From Hyphomicrobiales bacterium (GTDB lineage Bacteria > Pseudomonadota > Alphaproteobacteria > Rhizobiales > Xanthobacteraceae), in the NCBI GenBank assembly GCA_016210825.1, contig JACQTM010000100.1, positions 1 to 5,592 on the forward strand: DNA of 5,592 bases, read 5' to 3'. The translations under genes were made by a program, and so were the position numbers. Positions 1-4,978 of this stretch are shown here, one piece after another. Position 1 is the stretch's first letter; the number at the start of each line of letters is the position of its first letter. The notes beneath the pieces were generated by a model, which saw only the letters and a list, made by a program, of their open reading frames with translations, had not been told where the DNA came from and did no database searches.

Positions 1-279
1 CGCCGCCGCCGGTGCCGGTCCCTGGCCACAGATCACTTCCGGACGTTTGCGCCGCACGTCATACAAAATAACCGGCACGTCGCCGCCCGGTCCGTTCAAA
101 TGCGGCTCGACCACCTGAAGCGTGAACGCAGTCGCGACCGCGGCGTCGAAAGCGTTGCCGCCCTTCTCCAAGATCGACATCCCAACGGCCGTGGCTATCC
201 AGTGCGTCGACGCGACAACGCCGAAGGTTCCCTCAATTTCCGGTCGCGTCGTGAATGGGTTGGGATTAATTTTCGACAT
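1..279 (-). CDS. Gamma-glutamyltransferase family protein, N-terminal 93 residues (gene cut by the window edge)
   Basis: The minus strand reads an open frame from ATG at 279 to the window edge with no stop, so the 3' part of the gene is missing. The segment matches the start of gamma-glutamyltransferases: 'VVASTHWIATAVGMSILEKG' (21-40), GGNAFDAA (40-47), VVEPH (56-60) and GPGGD (63-67). The family are N-terminal-nucleophile enzymes that hydrolyse or transfer gamma-glutamyl groups, for example from glutathione, and mature by self-cleavage before a Thr. That Thr lies outside the window. There is no signal peptide, so this copy is probably cytoplasmic, like the GPGGD-type homologues rather than the exported E. 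coli enzyme. The start is supported by GAAGG about 8 nt upstream. It lies 82 bp downstream of the dienelactone hydrolase gene on the same strand and could be co-transcribed. The family call is firm; the substrate is unknown. Confidence 0.88.
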   Translation of the reverse strand, partial: MSKINPNPFTTRPEIEGTFGVVASTHWIATAVGMSILEKGGNAFDAAVATAFTLQVVEPHLNGPGGDVPVILYDVRRKRPEVICGQGPAPAAA

Positions 280-361
280 TCGTGTAACCTTCGAAGCCTT
301 GAGTTTCTAGAGTCTGAAACGTTTTGTTTGAATCCGAGCTGTGGCCGCTTCAATCGCAAGG

Positions 362-1033
362 CTAGAGGTGTTTCTTCCAGAAGCCGAGGCTGCGCTCCCA
401 GGCCAGCTCCGCCGCCTTCCGATCATGAACGTCAGGGCGCTGTTCGTTCACAAAACCGTGCTTGGCGTCATAGCGGAAAATTTCCGCTGGCCTCCCGGCG
501 GCTTTGAGCGCCGCTTCGAAGTCATTCACCGCTTTCGGCGTGCACCAGTCGTCTTGATTGGCGAAATGCGCTTGTAAGGGAATCCGAATGTCGGCCGGCT
601 TGCCGACATCGGTGGGGGGAATGCCATAAAAACAGACGGCCGCCGCGAATTCCGGAATGCGAATGGCGCCGAGAATAGTGATCGCCCCGCCCATGCAAAA
701 GCCGGTCAACCCGACCTTTGCACCCTTCGCCTTGAGGTGTTGCGCAGCACCGCGCACGTCCTGATCGGTTGCTTGGAGGAAATTGAGCGAACTCATCTCC
801 CGGTTCGCCGCCTCCACGTCATGGTAAGGAACAACGGTGCCGGCGTAGAGATCGGGTGCAAGCGCATGATAACCCGCCGTTGCGAGGCGCTCGCAGATGC
901 CTTTAATCTGGTCTTGCAGGCCCCACCATTCTTGGATGACGACGACCCCGGAGGCGCTGGCTTGCGGCGCATTGGCCAAGTACCCGGATGCCTGCTTTCC
1001 GTCGGGCCGTTTGAACATGATCTTGGCGCCCAT
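362..1033 (-). CDS. Dienelactone hydrolase family protein (alpha/beta hydrolase)
   Basis: A 223-residue alpha/beta hydrolase. The visible catalytic set is Cys113 in GFCMGG, Asp161 in ANQDDW and His192 in KHGF, with Glu35 in the QEWWG motif near the N terminus. The spacing Cys-48-Asp-31-His equals that of Pseudomonas dienelactone hydrolase (C123/D171/H202), so the enzyme looks complete. That enzyme opens dienelactones in chlorocatechol degradation, but many chromosomal paralogues have unknown ester or lactone substrates, and no aromatic-degradation genes lie nearby. No signal peptide; probably cytoplasmic. An upstream ATG at 1180 would give 272 residues but would run into the tRNA. I chose 1033 because AGGAG sits 7 nt before it and family similarity begins there. 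It lies downstream of the tRNA and upstream of the gamma-glutamyltransferase gene, on the same strand. Confidence 0.93.
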   Translation of the reverse strand: MGAKIMFKRPDGKQASGYLANAPQASASGVVVIQEWWGLQDQIKGICERLATAGYHALAPDLYAGTVVPYHDVEAANREMSSLNFLQATDQDVRGAAQHLKAKGAKVGLTGFCMGGAITILGAIRIPEFAAAVCFYGIPPTDVGKPADIRIPLQAHFANQDDWCTPKAVNDFEAALKAAGRPAEIFRYDAKHGFVNEQRPDVHDRKAAELAWERSLGFWKKHL

Positions 1034-1106
1034 GTCTTTTCTCCTATCGTCGTTTGCTTCGATTAAGGGCGATAACTTAACGTCCCCGAACCTCACCGCA
1101 TTCGAT

Positions 1107-1132
1107 TCATCTTGGATACTCATCTTGGATAC
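1107..1132. repeat. Perfect 13-bp tandem direct repeat (two copies)
   Basis: TCATCTTGGATAC occurs twice back to back, at 1107-1119 and 1120-1132, without mismatch. It lies in the 117-bp spacer between the 3' end of the tRNA and the start of the dienelactone hydrolase gene, about 75 bp upstream of that start. It may be a simple slippage duplication; a regulator-binding pair is possible but unsupported. It is not a copy of the tRNA 3' end. Confidence 0.7.
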
Positions 1133-1150
1133 GGTGTCCTGCGGCAAGAA

Positions 1151-1226
1151 TGGTGGGCCCGGGAGGACTCGAACCTCCAACCAGACCGTTATGAGCGGTC
1201 GGCTCTAACCATTGAGCTACGGGCCC
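1151..1226 (-). tRNA. tRNA with CAU anticodon, probably tRNA-Ile2 (lysidine-modified)
   Basis: The minus strand folds into a complete 76-nt cloverleaf: 7-bp acceptor GGGCCCG/CGGGCCC, 4-bp D stem GCTC/GAGC, 5-bp anticodon stem GACCG/CGGTC with loop CTCATAA (anticodon at 1191-1193), 5-bp T stem GGAGG/CCTCC with loop TTCGAGT, discriminator A and an encoded CCA. CAU could be Met or the minor Ile tRNA that reads AUA after TilS converts C34 to lysidine. I favour Ile2 because the D loop is short (AATGGTTA), as in E. coli tRNA-Ile2, and the acceptor carries C4-G69 and C5-G68, the pairs TilS uses. It is not initiator tRNA, since the anticodon stem lacks the three G-C pairs next to the loop. No terminator is evident before the dienelactone hydrolase gene. 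The tRNA call is near certain; the isotype is about 80% sure. Confidence 0.97.
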
Positions 1227-1448
1227 TTTCCTTTCGTCCCGCGCCGGGTGAAGCGGGCGGCACGTTACCAATGCCGGGTGTTGCGCGGCAATCTCCCGCC
1301 CCGTGCCGCATCCAGCAAGGCTCGGTCAAGAAATTGGAATCCCACGAGAGATGAGGGGTCTAAGGGACATTACAACCCTACCGATCGGCTGCGACTCAGT
1401 TATTGTGCGGAACCGCGATTCGCCGCTGGACGGTGAAGAGACGACGCG

Positions 1449-1928
1449 ATGCTACTTGGCCTGCGATTCCTCTTTGGCGCGGGGCTGGCTTGCCTGCTGA
1501 TCACGGGTTTGGCCTTTGCCCTCGTCGCAACGTTTCGACTTGCGCATAATGCAGACGTTCGCCTCATCGCCCCCACGCGACCCGCCGTGAGCGAAATCGT
1601 TGGGCCCGAGCGCCAGACTTCGGGCACCGGCGGGCCCTATATCGCGCCGATCATTATTCCGGTCCCGAACGCGAGCACGCCCGCGCCGAGTACGGTACCT
1701 TCCGGTGCCGCCACGGCCACGCCGTCCGAAATCAACCAGGGCGCGGTGAGTTCCACCGCCTCGATCTCCGATGATCGGCAGGCGAACAAAGCCGAAGCCC
1801 AAGAGCCCCCGAAGGAAAGCGAACCCGCGGTAAAACCGGTGGTCAAGCGCGCACCGCGATCGCGCACGGTGGTGACGCCTGAGACCCCGGCGCCCCTTGA
1901 TTTTCCATTCAGATATTTCCTGAATTGA
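1449..1928 (+). CDS. Small membrane-anchored Pro/Ala-rich protein of unknown function
   Basis: A 159-residue protein I do not recognise by name. Residues about 5-28 form one strongly hydrophobic helix with Arg6 and Arg30 at its ends, so it is probably a single-pass inner-membrane anchor or an uncleaved signal sequence. The Cys at 15 lacks a proper lipobox because position -3 is Gly. The rest is low-complexity and probably disordered: Thr/Ser/Pro/Ala-rich at about 60-105, then acidic, then a basic Pro-rich stretch around 125-150, ending in the aromatic tail DFPFRYFLN. The start is backed by GAAGAG 8 nt upstream. It is divergent from the tRNA (222-bp gap) and converges on the broken thioesterase gene with a 47-bp gap. 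Coding is supported by length, the sensible N terminus and the ribosome binding site; function is not assignable. Confidence 0.75.
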   Translation: MLLGLRFLFGAGLACLLITGLAFALVATFRLAHNADVRLIAPTRPAVSEIVGPERQTSGTGGPYIAPIIIPVPNASTPAPSTVPSGAATATPSEINQGAVSSTASISDDRQANKAEAQEPPKESEPAVKPVVKRAPRSRTVVTPETPAPLDFPFRYFLN

Positions 1929-1949
1929 TAACAATGAGATTTGCGGATT

Positions 1950-1968
1950 GCGAGGCGCCTGCGCCCGC
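1950..1968. terminator. Weak hairpin between convergent genes
   Basis: GCG-A-GGCG / CGCC-CGC can pair as 7 bp with one bulged A and a CCTG loop. It lies between the stops of the two convergent genes. The only T tract, seven T at 1983-1989, is 14 nt beyond the stem on the plus strand, so this is not a classical intrinsic terminator. It is a low-confidence transcription-end candidate for either strand. Confidence 0.25.
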
Positions 1969-1975
1969 GATTTCG

Positions 1976-2391
1976 TCATGTCTTTTTTTGTTGTGCCGCC
2001 GCGGCGCGGATCGCATCGGAAAAAGCGCATGACTTGCGCTTGTCCCGATCGATGTGGACGGCGGTGAGTTTGCATGACGCCGCGATCTCGCCAGTCTCGG
2101 CGTTTCGCATATGTGCACGAAGCGCAACACCTTCTCGCGGATCTCGAGGACTCGGCTTGTCACCTCGACAATGTCGCCGGGGATCAATTCCCGCCGGTAC
2201 GAAATGTTCTGCTGCACCGCCGCCATTCCGCGGCCGGACTCGCGCAGGAACGACGGCGTCAATCCGAGCGAGGCAAAAAAATTCCACGTCGCCTCGTCGA
2301 ATTTGGCGGCGTACCACATCACGTTGAGGTGACCCATGTGATCGCACTGCCAGGGATAAATCGAACCACGATATGTGACGCCGCCGCTCAT
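1976..2391 (-). pseudogene. Acyl-CoA thioesterase (hotdog, 4HBT-like), broken by a one-base frameshift
   Basis: The minus strand encodes a hotdog-fold thioesterase in two frames. Frame one runs from ATG at 2391: 'YPWQCDHMGHLNVMWYAAKF' (12-31), with Asp17 at the usual 4HBT catalytic position, then GRGMAAVQQNISY and LIPGDIVEV, up to RFVH. After 2113 that frame turns into an Arg-rich tail (PRLARSRRH...) running to 1909. The family-like continuation, MRNAETGEIAASCKLTAVHIDRD, lies in the next frame from 2110 and ends with QQKKT at TGA 1976-1978. Between H and M stand two bases (AT, 2111-2112) where three are needed, so one base appears deleted. Repair would give 138 residues, a normal length. The family hydrolyses acyl-CoA thioesters in the cytoplasm. 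GAGG lies 7 nt before the start. It may be a real pseudogene, a recent mutation or a sequencing error. Confidence 0.85.
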
Positions 2392-2414
2392 GCCGTCCTC
2401 ACCCCATATTCGTT

Positions 2415-2431
2415 TGCGCCAAGCGGGCGCA
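2415..2431. promoter_or_regulatory. 6-bp dyad in the divergent thioesterase / PilZ promoter region
   Basis: TGCGCC and GGCGCA are perfect inverted copies separated by AAGCG. The dyad sits in the 107-bp spacer between two divergently transcribed genes, 24 bp upstream of the thioesterase start. It could be an operator for a small repressor or a short hairpin, but short GC dyads arise often by chance at this base composition. I could not place clear -35/-10 boxes around it. Confidence 0.22.
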
Positions 2432-2498
2432 GTAAAGAGATCCTTAATACAGCGGCATTAGTGTTGCCATACCGGCCGTTCCGGAAACGAGGAGAGCA

Positions 2499-2894
2499 AT
2501 GGAAGAACGCCGCAGGGTGCCGCGTCAAAAGAGCCTGCTGCGGGCGCGCGCCTTTTTCAACAACCGCCGCTCGGCCGTGGATTGCCTGATCCGCGACATC
2601 TCGACCCATGGCGCGAGGCTCGTGTTTTCCGGCACGGTCAGCATCCCCGATGCGGTCGACCTTTATATCCCGCAGAAAGAAGAGACCTTCCGCGCGCGCG
2701 TGCATTGGCGTCACGGCGACGAGATGGGTGTCGGTTTCGTCGATGCCGCCGAGCACGCGCCGCTGCCAAGTCAATCGGCTGACGCCGATGATCTCGCGGT
2801 GCGCGTGCGCAAGCTCGAAGCCGAAGTCACCGAGATGCGTCAGATGCTGAAATATCTGAAAGCCGCCGTCGTCAAGACCACCGAAGTGGCGTGA
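2499..2894 (+). CDS. PilZ-domain protein (probable c-di-GMP receptor) with C-terminal coiled coil
   Basis: A 131-residue single-PilZ-domain protein. The c-di-GMP-binding signature is intact: RxxxR as R5-R9 in RRRVPR at the N terminus, and DxSxxG as D33-S35-G38 in RDISTHGAR. Beta strands of the barrel follow (VDLYIP, FRARVHW, MGVGF, up to about 82). A Ser/Asp-rich linker (about 87-99) leads to a heptad-like, charged helix 'LAVRVRKLEAEVTEMRQMLK' (99-118), which probably makes a short coiled coil for dimerisation or partner binding. PilZ proteins change motility, exopolysaccharide or enzyme activity when they bind c-di-GMP; the target here is unknown. No signal peptide or membrane segment; cytoplasmic. 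The ribosome binding site is GAGGAG just upstream of the ATG. It stands alone, divergent from the thioesterase gene and convergent with the cytochrome gene. Confidence 0.93.
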   Translation: MEERRRVPRQKSLLRARAFFNNRRSAVDCLIRDISTHGARLVFSGTVSIPDAVDLYIPQKEETFRARVHWRHGDEMGVGFVDAAEHAPLPSQSADADDLAVRVRKLEAEVTEMRQMLKYLKAAVVKTTEVA

Positions 2895-2913
2895 CGCCGA
2901 ATTCCTGACGTGC

Positions 2914-2938
2914 AACCGGCGCCGGCTGGTTATTTCTT
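2914..2938 (+). terminator. Probable intrinsic terminator of the PilZ gene
   Basis: AACCGGC (2914-2920), loop GCCG, then GCTGGTT (2925-2931) forms a 7-bp stem with one G-U pair, followed on the plus strand by ATTTCTT. It begins 19 bp after the PilZ stop codon and overlaps the last bases of the convergent cytochrome gene. The T tract is interrupted, so efficiency is uncertain. On the minus strand no T tract follows. Confidence 0.45.
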
Positions 2939-3505
2939 GCCAATCGTCGCGCGCGGTTTCGCCGCCGGCTTGGCGGGCGGTTTCTCGGCGGCGGGCATGC
3001 CGGGCGCGATCCAGGTTGCGTAGTCGGCAGCCGATATCCAGCGCAGATTGCGCACAAAAGCCACGAGCGACCACAATTCCTGCTCGTCCTTGCGCAGCGC
3101 GCCATAGGCCGGCATGCCGGTCAGCGTTATCCCGTTCTTGATAATCCAGAAGAGCCGCGCGGCATCGTGCTTTTCGCCCGCGGTCTTCAGATCCGGCGGA
3201 CGCGGACGCATGGCTTCGGCGAATTTCGCCGGGCCGATCCCCGGGCCACCGTGACAATTCGCGCAGCCGTCCTGGGCGAAGATCCACGCGCCTGCGCGCA
3301 CCGTCGCCATGTCGTCGGGCGCGCGCGCCGTAATCGCATCCGCGTGCCTGCTGACCGAGGAATCGCGGATCGCGCCGATCGCCCAGGTGACGATGCCGAA
3401 ATTCGGCCGCGCCGCGGCGACGCTGTAATTGCCGCCGAGGACATAGAGCAACCCGCCAAGGGCGGCGACGATGGCCAACGCGCCGGTAACCGCAAGAAAT
3501 CGCAT
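2930..3505 (-). CDS. Membrane-anchored monohaem cytochrome c (class I)
   Basis: A 191-residue protein. Residues about 4-24 are a hydrophobic N-terminal segment, a membrane anchor or signal peptide for Sec export, placing the domain in the periplasm, where haem is attached. The single haem site is C81-A-N-C84-H85, followed by GGPGIGP. The distal ligand is most likely Met131 in 'IKNGITLTGMPAYG'. The closing helix 'EQELWSLVAFVRNLRWISAA' (141-160) is typical of cytochrome c domains related to the cbb3 subunit III family. The C terminus is a Pro/Ala/Lys-rich tail (about 171-191), which may be flexible and contact an acidic partner. AAGGA lies 7 nt before the start. No oxidase, dehydrogenase or haem-maturation genes lie in the window, so its redox partner cannot be named. 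It is divergent from the RidA-family gene. Confidence 0.93.
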   Translation of the reverse strand: MRFLAVTGALAIVAALGGLLYVLGGNYSVAAARPNFGIVTWAIGAIRDSSVSRHADAITARAPDDMATVRAGAWIFAQDGCANCHGGPGIGPAKFAEAMRPRPPDLKTAGEKHDAARLFWIIKNGITLTGMPAYGALRKDEQELWSLVAFVRNLRWISAADYATWIAPGMPAAEKPPAKPAAKPRATIGKK

Positions 3506-3776
3506 TCGCGGATGTCCTTAACAACGAAAAATCGACCCGCCAGGAAACGCCGCCAGCCAATTCAATTCCGGCAACCTCGGGCGAATCAGGCAGGCAACAG
3601 CGAAGACGCCGCCTGTGGCATTGACATGGCGCCCTTGTGGATTGCTCGCGACGGAATTTTCGACGGCGTAGCGATTTGCGCCGCCGATCGCACTGGTTTC
3701 GCGGCGCCGGCCGTCCTAGAAATAGGGAACGCAACACCGGTCCAATGACCGAATGCGTCTCGCGGAAGGAACTCCC

Positions 3777-4184
3777 ATGGCCGGCATCAAGTTCCTCAAT
3801 CCCGACGCGCTCGGAAAACCGCTCGGGCAATATTCGCACATCGCGCGGGTCAAGGCCTCCGAGTTCCTGTTCATCGCCGGCCAAGTCGCGGTGGATAAGA
3901 GCGGCAAGGCCATTGGCGCCGACGACTTCGATGCGCAATGCGTCCAGATCTTCGCCAACATCGAGGCGGCGCTGACGTCGCAAGGCGCGAATTTCGCGAA
4001 CGTCGTCGCCTTCACCACGTACATGGTGCATTCGCAGGACATCCCGAAATTCATGAAATACCGCCTGCGCGAATTTCCGCGCCTCTTTCCCAACGGCGCC
4101 TACCCGCCGAACACGCTGTTGATGATCGACCGCCTGGTGCATGAGGCCTATCTGATCGAGATCGAGACGGTGGCGGCGCTGTAA
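3777..4184 (+). CDS. RidA family (YjgF/YER057c/UK114) protein lacking the catalytic Arg
   Basis: A 135-residue protein of normal family length with the order expected for the fold: GQYSHIARV (17-25), FLFIAGQVAVDKSGK (30-44), QIFANIEAAL (57-66), NVVAFTTYMV (75-84), the Pro-rich turn at about 107-112 and IEIETVAAL (127-135). RidA enzymes are cytosolic trimers that hydrolyse reactive enamine/imine intermediates such as 2-aminoacrylate. Aligned by eye to E. coli RidA, the active-site Arg105 (in PARS) is replaced by Asn112 in YPPNTL, while the Glu120 equivalent (E128) remains. The Arg-less Rid4-7 subfamilies have not shown this deaminase activity, so the role here is open. An upstream in-frame ATG at 3753 exists; I chose 3777 because GAAGGA lies 6 nt before it and homology starts there. 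It is transcribed alone; the next gene downstream starts 255 bp later. Confidence 0.9.
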   Translation: MAGIKFLNPDALGKPLGQYSHIARVKASEFLFIAGQVAVDKSGKAIGADDFDAQCVQIFANIEAALTSQGANFANVVAFTTYMVHSQDIPKFMKYRLREFPRLFPNGAYPPNTLLMIDRLVHEAYLIEIETVAAL

Positions 4185-4379
4185 CAACGCCGCAGCGCAA
4201 CCGGGCATGATGATTTGCACCGGTTTGCTCCGTAAATTCCGATCGCCACTGCGCGGAAATTTAAATCCGGGCCGGCTTAGCTCGTCCGCGATGCGCAACT
4301 TTGCCCTTCGAAACAATATGTCTTTAGCAATGTCCTCGAAAATGCCGGAATTTTTACATCGAATCGCACTGATTCTCTT

Positions 4380-4405
4380 GGAACTAGCCGGTGTTGCTAC
4401 GCGTT
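4380..4405 (+). promoter_or_regulatory. EcfG-type general stress response promoter
   Basis: GGAAC (4380-4384), 17 bp, then CGTT (4402-4405). This matches the GGAAC-N16/17-CGTT consensus of EcfG, the sigma factor released by PhyR/NepR in alphaproteobacterial stress response. It ends 34 bp before the ATG at 4440, so transcription would start around 4411-4413, leaving a leader of about 28 nt that contains the GGAG ribosome binding site. Position, spacing and orientation all fit. No other promoter-placed match was convincing in the window. Confidence 0.6.
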
Positions 4406-4439
4406 TTGTAGGCTGAACAATATTTTCGGAGATGGCGCG

Positions 4440-4658
4440 ATGAAGGAAAAACCAGTCGAGCAAATGGAGCGCCCCGAGCTGATCGGCATGGTGCACGCGC
4501 TGCAGCGTCAGATCGCTGAATTCTATTCTCCCGAACGAACGCGCATTTATACGCTCGGACGACTTGAGATGATCGCGCGTGAAGGTTTCGCGCCGGATGG
4601 CGAGCCCGCCGAATTCGAACACGCGCCGATCTGGAAGCGCTTGCTGCCGCGGCGATAG
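4440..4658 (+). CDS. Small hypothetical protein (72 residues), possibly stress-induced
   Basis: I do not recognise this protein. It starts with a charged leader (MKEKPVEQ), then a likely amphipathic helix 'MERPELIGMVHALQRQIAEF' (9-28), the segment SPERTRIYTLGRLEMIAREGF (30-50), an acidic loop and the basic end WKRLLPRR. No membrane segment or signal peptide; cytoplasmic. A ribosome binding site GGAG lies 8 nt before the ATG, and the EcfG-like promoter sits just upstream, which together support a real gene despite its size. Nothing on the other strand here is credible: a long antisense frame exists but carries no domain. The next plus-strand hairpin with a T tract is about 270 bp downstream (4926-4958). 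If the promoter is real, it belongs to the general stress regulon. Function unknown. Confidence 0.65.
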   Translation: MKEKPVEQMERPELIGMVHALQRQIAEFYSPERTRIYTLGRLEMIAREGFAPDGEPAEFEHAPIWKRLLPRR

Positions 4659-4737
4659 CGCATCGAACGCTGCGAGGCCGCCGACCATGCTGAAGCCGTG
4701 CGGCACAGCGCCAATCGCGCCTCGACTGCGGTCAGCC

Positions 4738-4845
4738 AAAGTTGAATCGCGATCGCGGTCTTGATTTTTGTTTGGACATGATCTTTTCCGGGAAACCGGT
4801 TGCCACCCCGGATCAAGTCCGGGGCAGGCTTTTTCGGGATCATGC
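4738..4845. repeat. Interspersed chromosomal repeat, Bradyrhizobium/Rhodopseudomonas type
   Basis: The stretch from about 4738 (CAAAGTTGAATCGCGATCGC), through TTTGGACATGATCTTTTCCG and AAACCGGTTGCCAC, to TTTTTCGGGATCATGC matches, from memory, a short repeat scattered through chromosomes of Bradyrhizobium relatives. Its outer ends CATGATC (4778-4784) and GATCATG (4838-4844) are inverted copies. The left boundary is approximate. It lies in the 320-bp gene-free stretch 4659-4978; I see nothing else between 4659 and 4737. Whether such elements are mobile, regulatory or transcript-end structures is not settled by the sequence. Confidence 0.6.
4806..4824. repeat. Palindromic repeat inside the interspersed element
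   Basis: CCCCGGA and TCCGGGG form a perfect 7-bp inverted repeat around TCAAG. The motif CCCGGATCAAGTCCGGG is itself a common dispersed palindrome in Hyphomicrobiales, usually followed as here by GCAGGC. It occupies the place between CCGGTTGCCAC and TTTTTCGGGATCATGC where the outer element, as I recall it, normally runs on directly. Confidence 0.65.
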
Positions 4846-4925
4846 ACCCTAGCGCCGGTGCGCGCCGATTTGGCGGGCGTGCACTCGCCGTGAACACGAA
4901 AGATCACCGCGCATGATCGAGAACC

Positions 4926-4958
4926 GCCGCCGCACTGAAATACAGTGCGGCGGCTTTT
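4926..4958 (+). terminator. Strong intrinsic terminator
   Basis: A perfect 12-bp inverted repeat: GCCGCCGCACTG (4926-4937), loop AAATA, CAGTGCGGCGGC (4943-4954), followed by TTTTCT on the plus strand. This ends plus-strand transcripts, most simply that of the 72-residue ORF, and shields the convergent gene whose stop lies at 4979. On the minus strand the stem is followed by GGTTCTCG, a poor T tract, so action in that direction is less certain. Confidence 0.85.
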
Positions 4959-4978
4959 CTCGAAGCGCCCCCGCCGGA

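Noticed and set aside
1034..1180. N-terminal extension of the dienelactone hydrolase to an ATG at 1180 (49 extra residues).
   Set aside because: It would overlap the tRNA, carries no family similarity, and the ATG at 1033 has an AGGAG site at ideal spacing.
1324..1330. CTTGACC on the minus strand as a -35 box for the tRNA.
   Set aside because: It lies about 100 bp upstream of the tRNA and no -10 box is recognisable at 16-18 bp. Too weak to list.
1409..1434. GGAAC-N17-CGGT, one mismatch from an EcfG promoter, before the gene at 1449.
   Set aside because: The -10 element would end only 14 bp before the ATG, so the transcript start would fall on or past the ribosome binding site. Probably chance.
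1909..2109. The Arg-rich C terminus of the 160-codon thioesterase frame as a real protein end.
   Set aside because: The family-like C terminus is in the neighbouring frame, and the frame-one tail overlaps the convergent gene.
3621..3626. TTGACA as a -35 box upstream of the RidA-family gene.
   Set aside because: No recognisable -10 box follows at 16-18 bp, and it is about 150 bp from the start codon.
4207..4416. 69-codon plus-strand ORF between the RidA gene and the 72-residue gene.
   Set aside because: No convincing ribosome binding site, no recognisable sequence, and its 3' part contains the EcfG-like promoter. The stretch 4185-4379 is best read as non-coding.
2388..4907. An 839-codon open frame on the minus strand.
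   Set aside because: It runs across the thioesterase/PilZ spacer, antisense to the PilZ, RidA and 72-residue genes and out of frame through the cytochrome gene. Its translation is Arg-rich without any domain. It is a by-product of high-GC codon bias.
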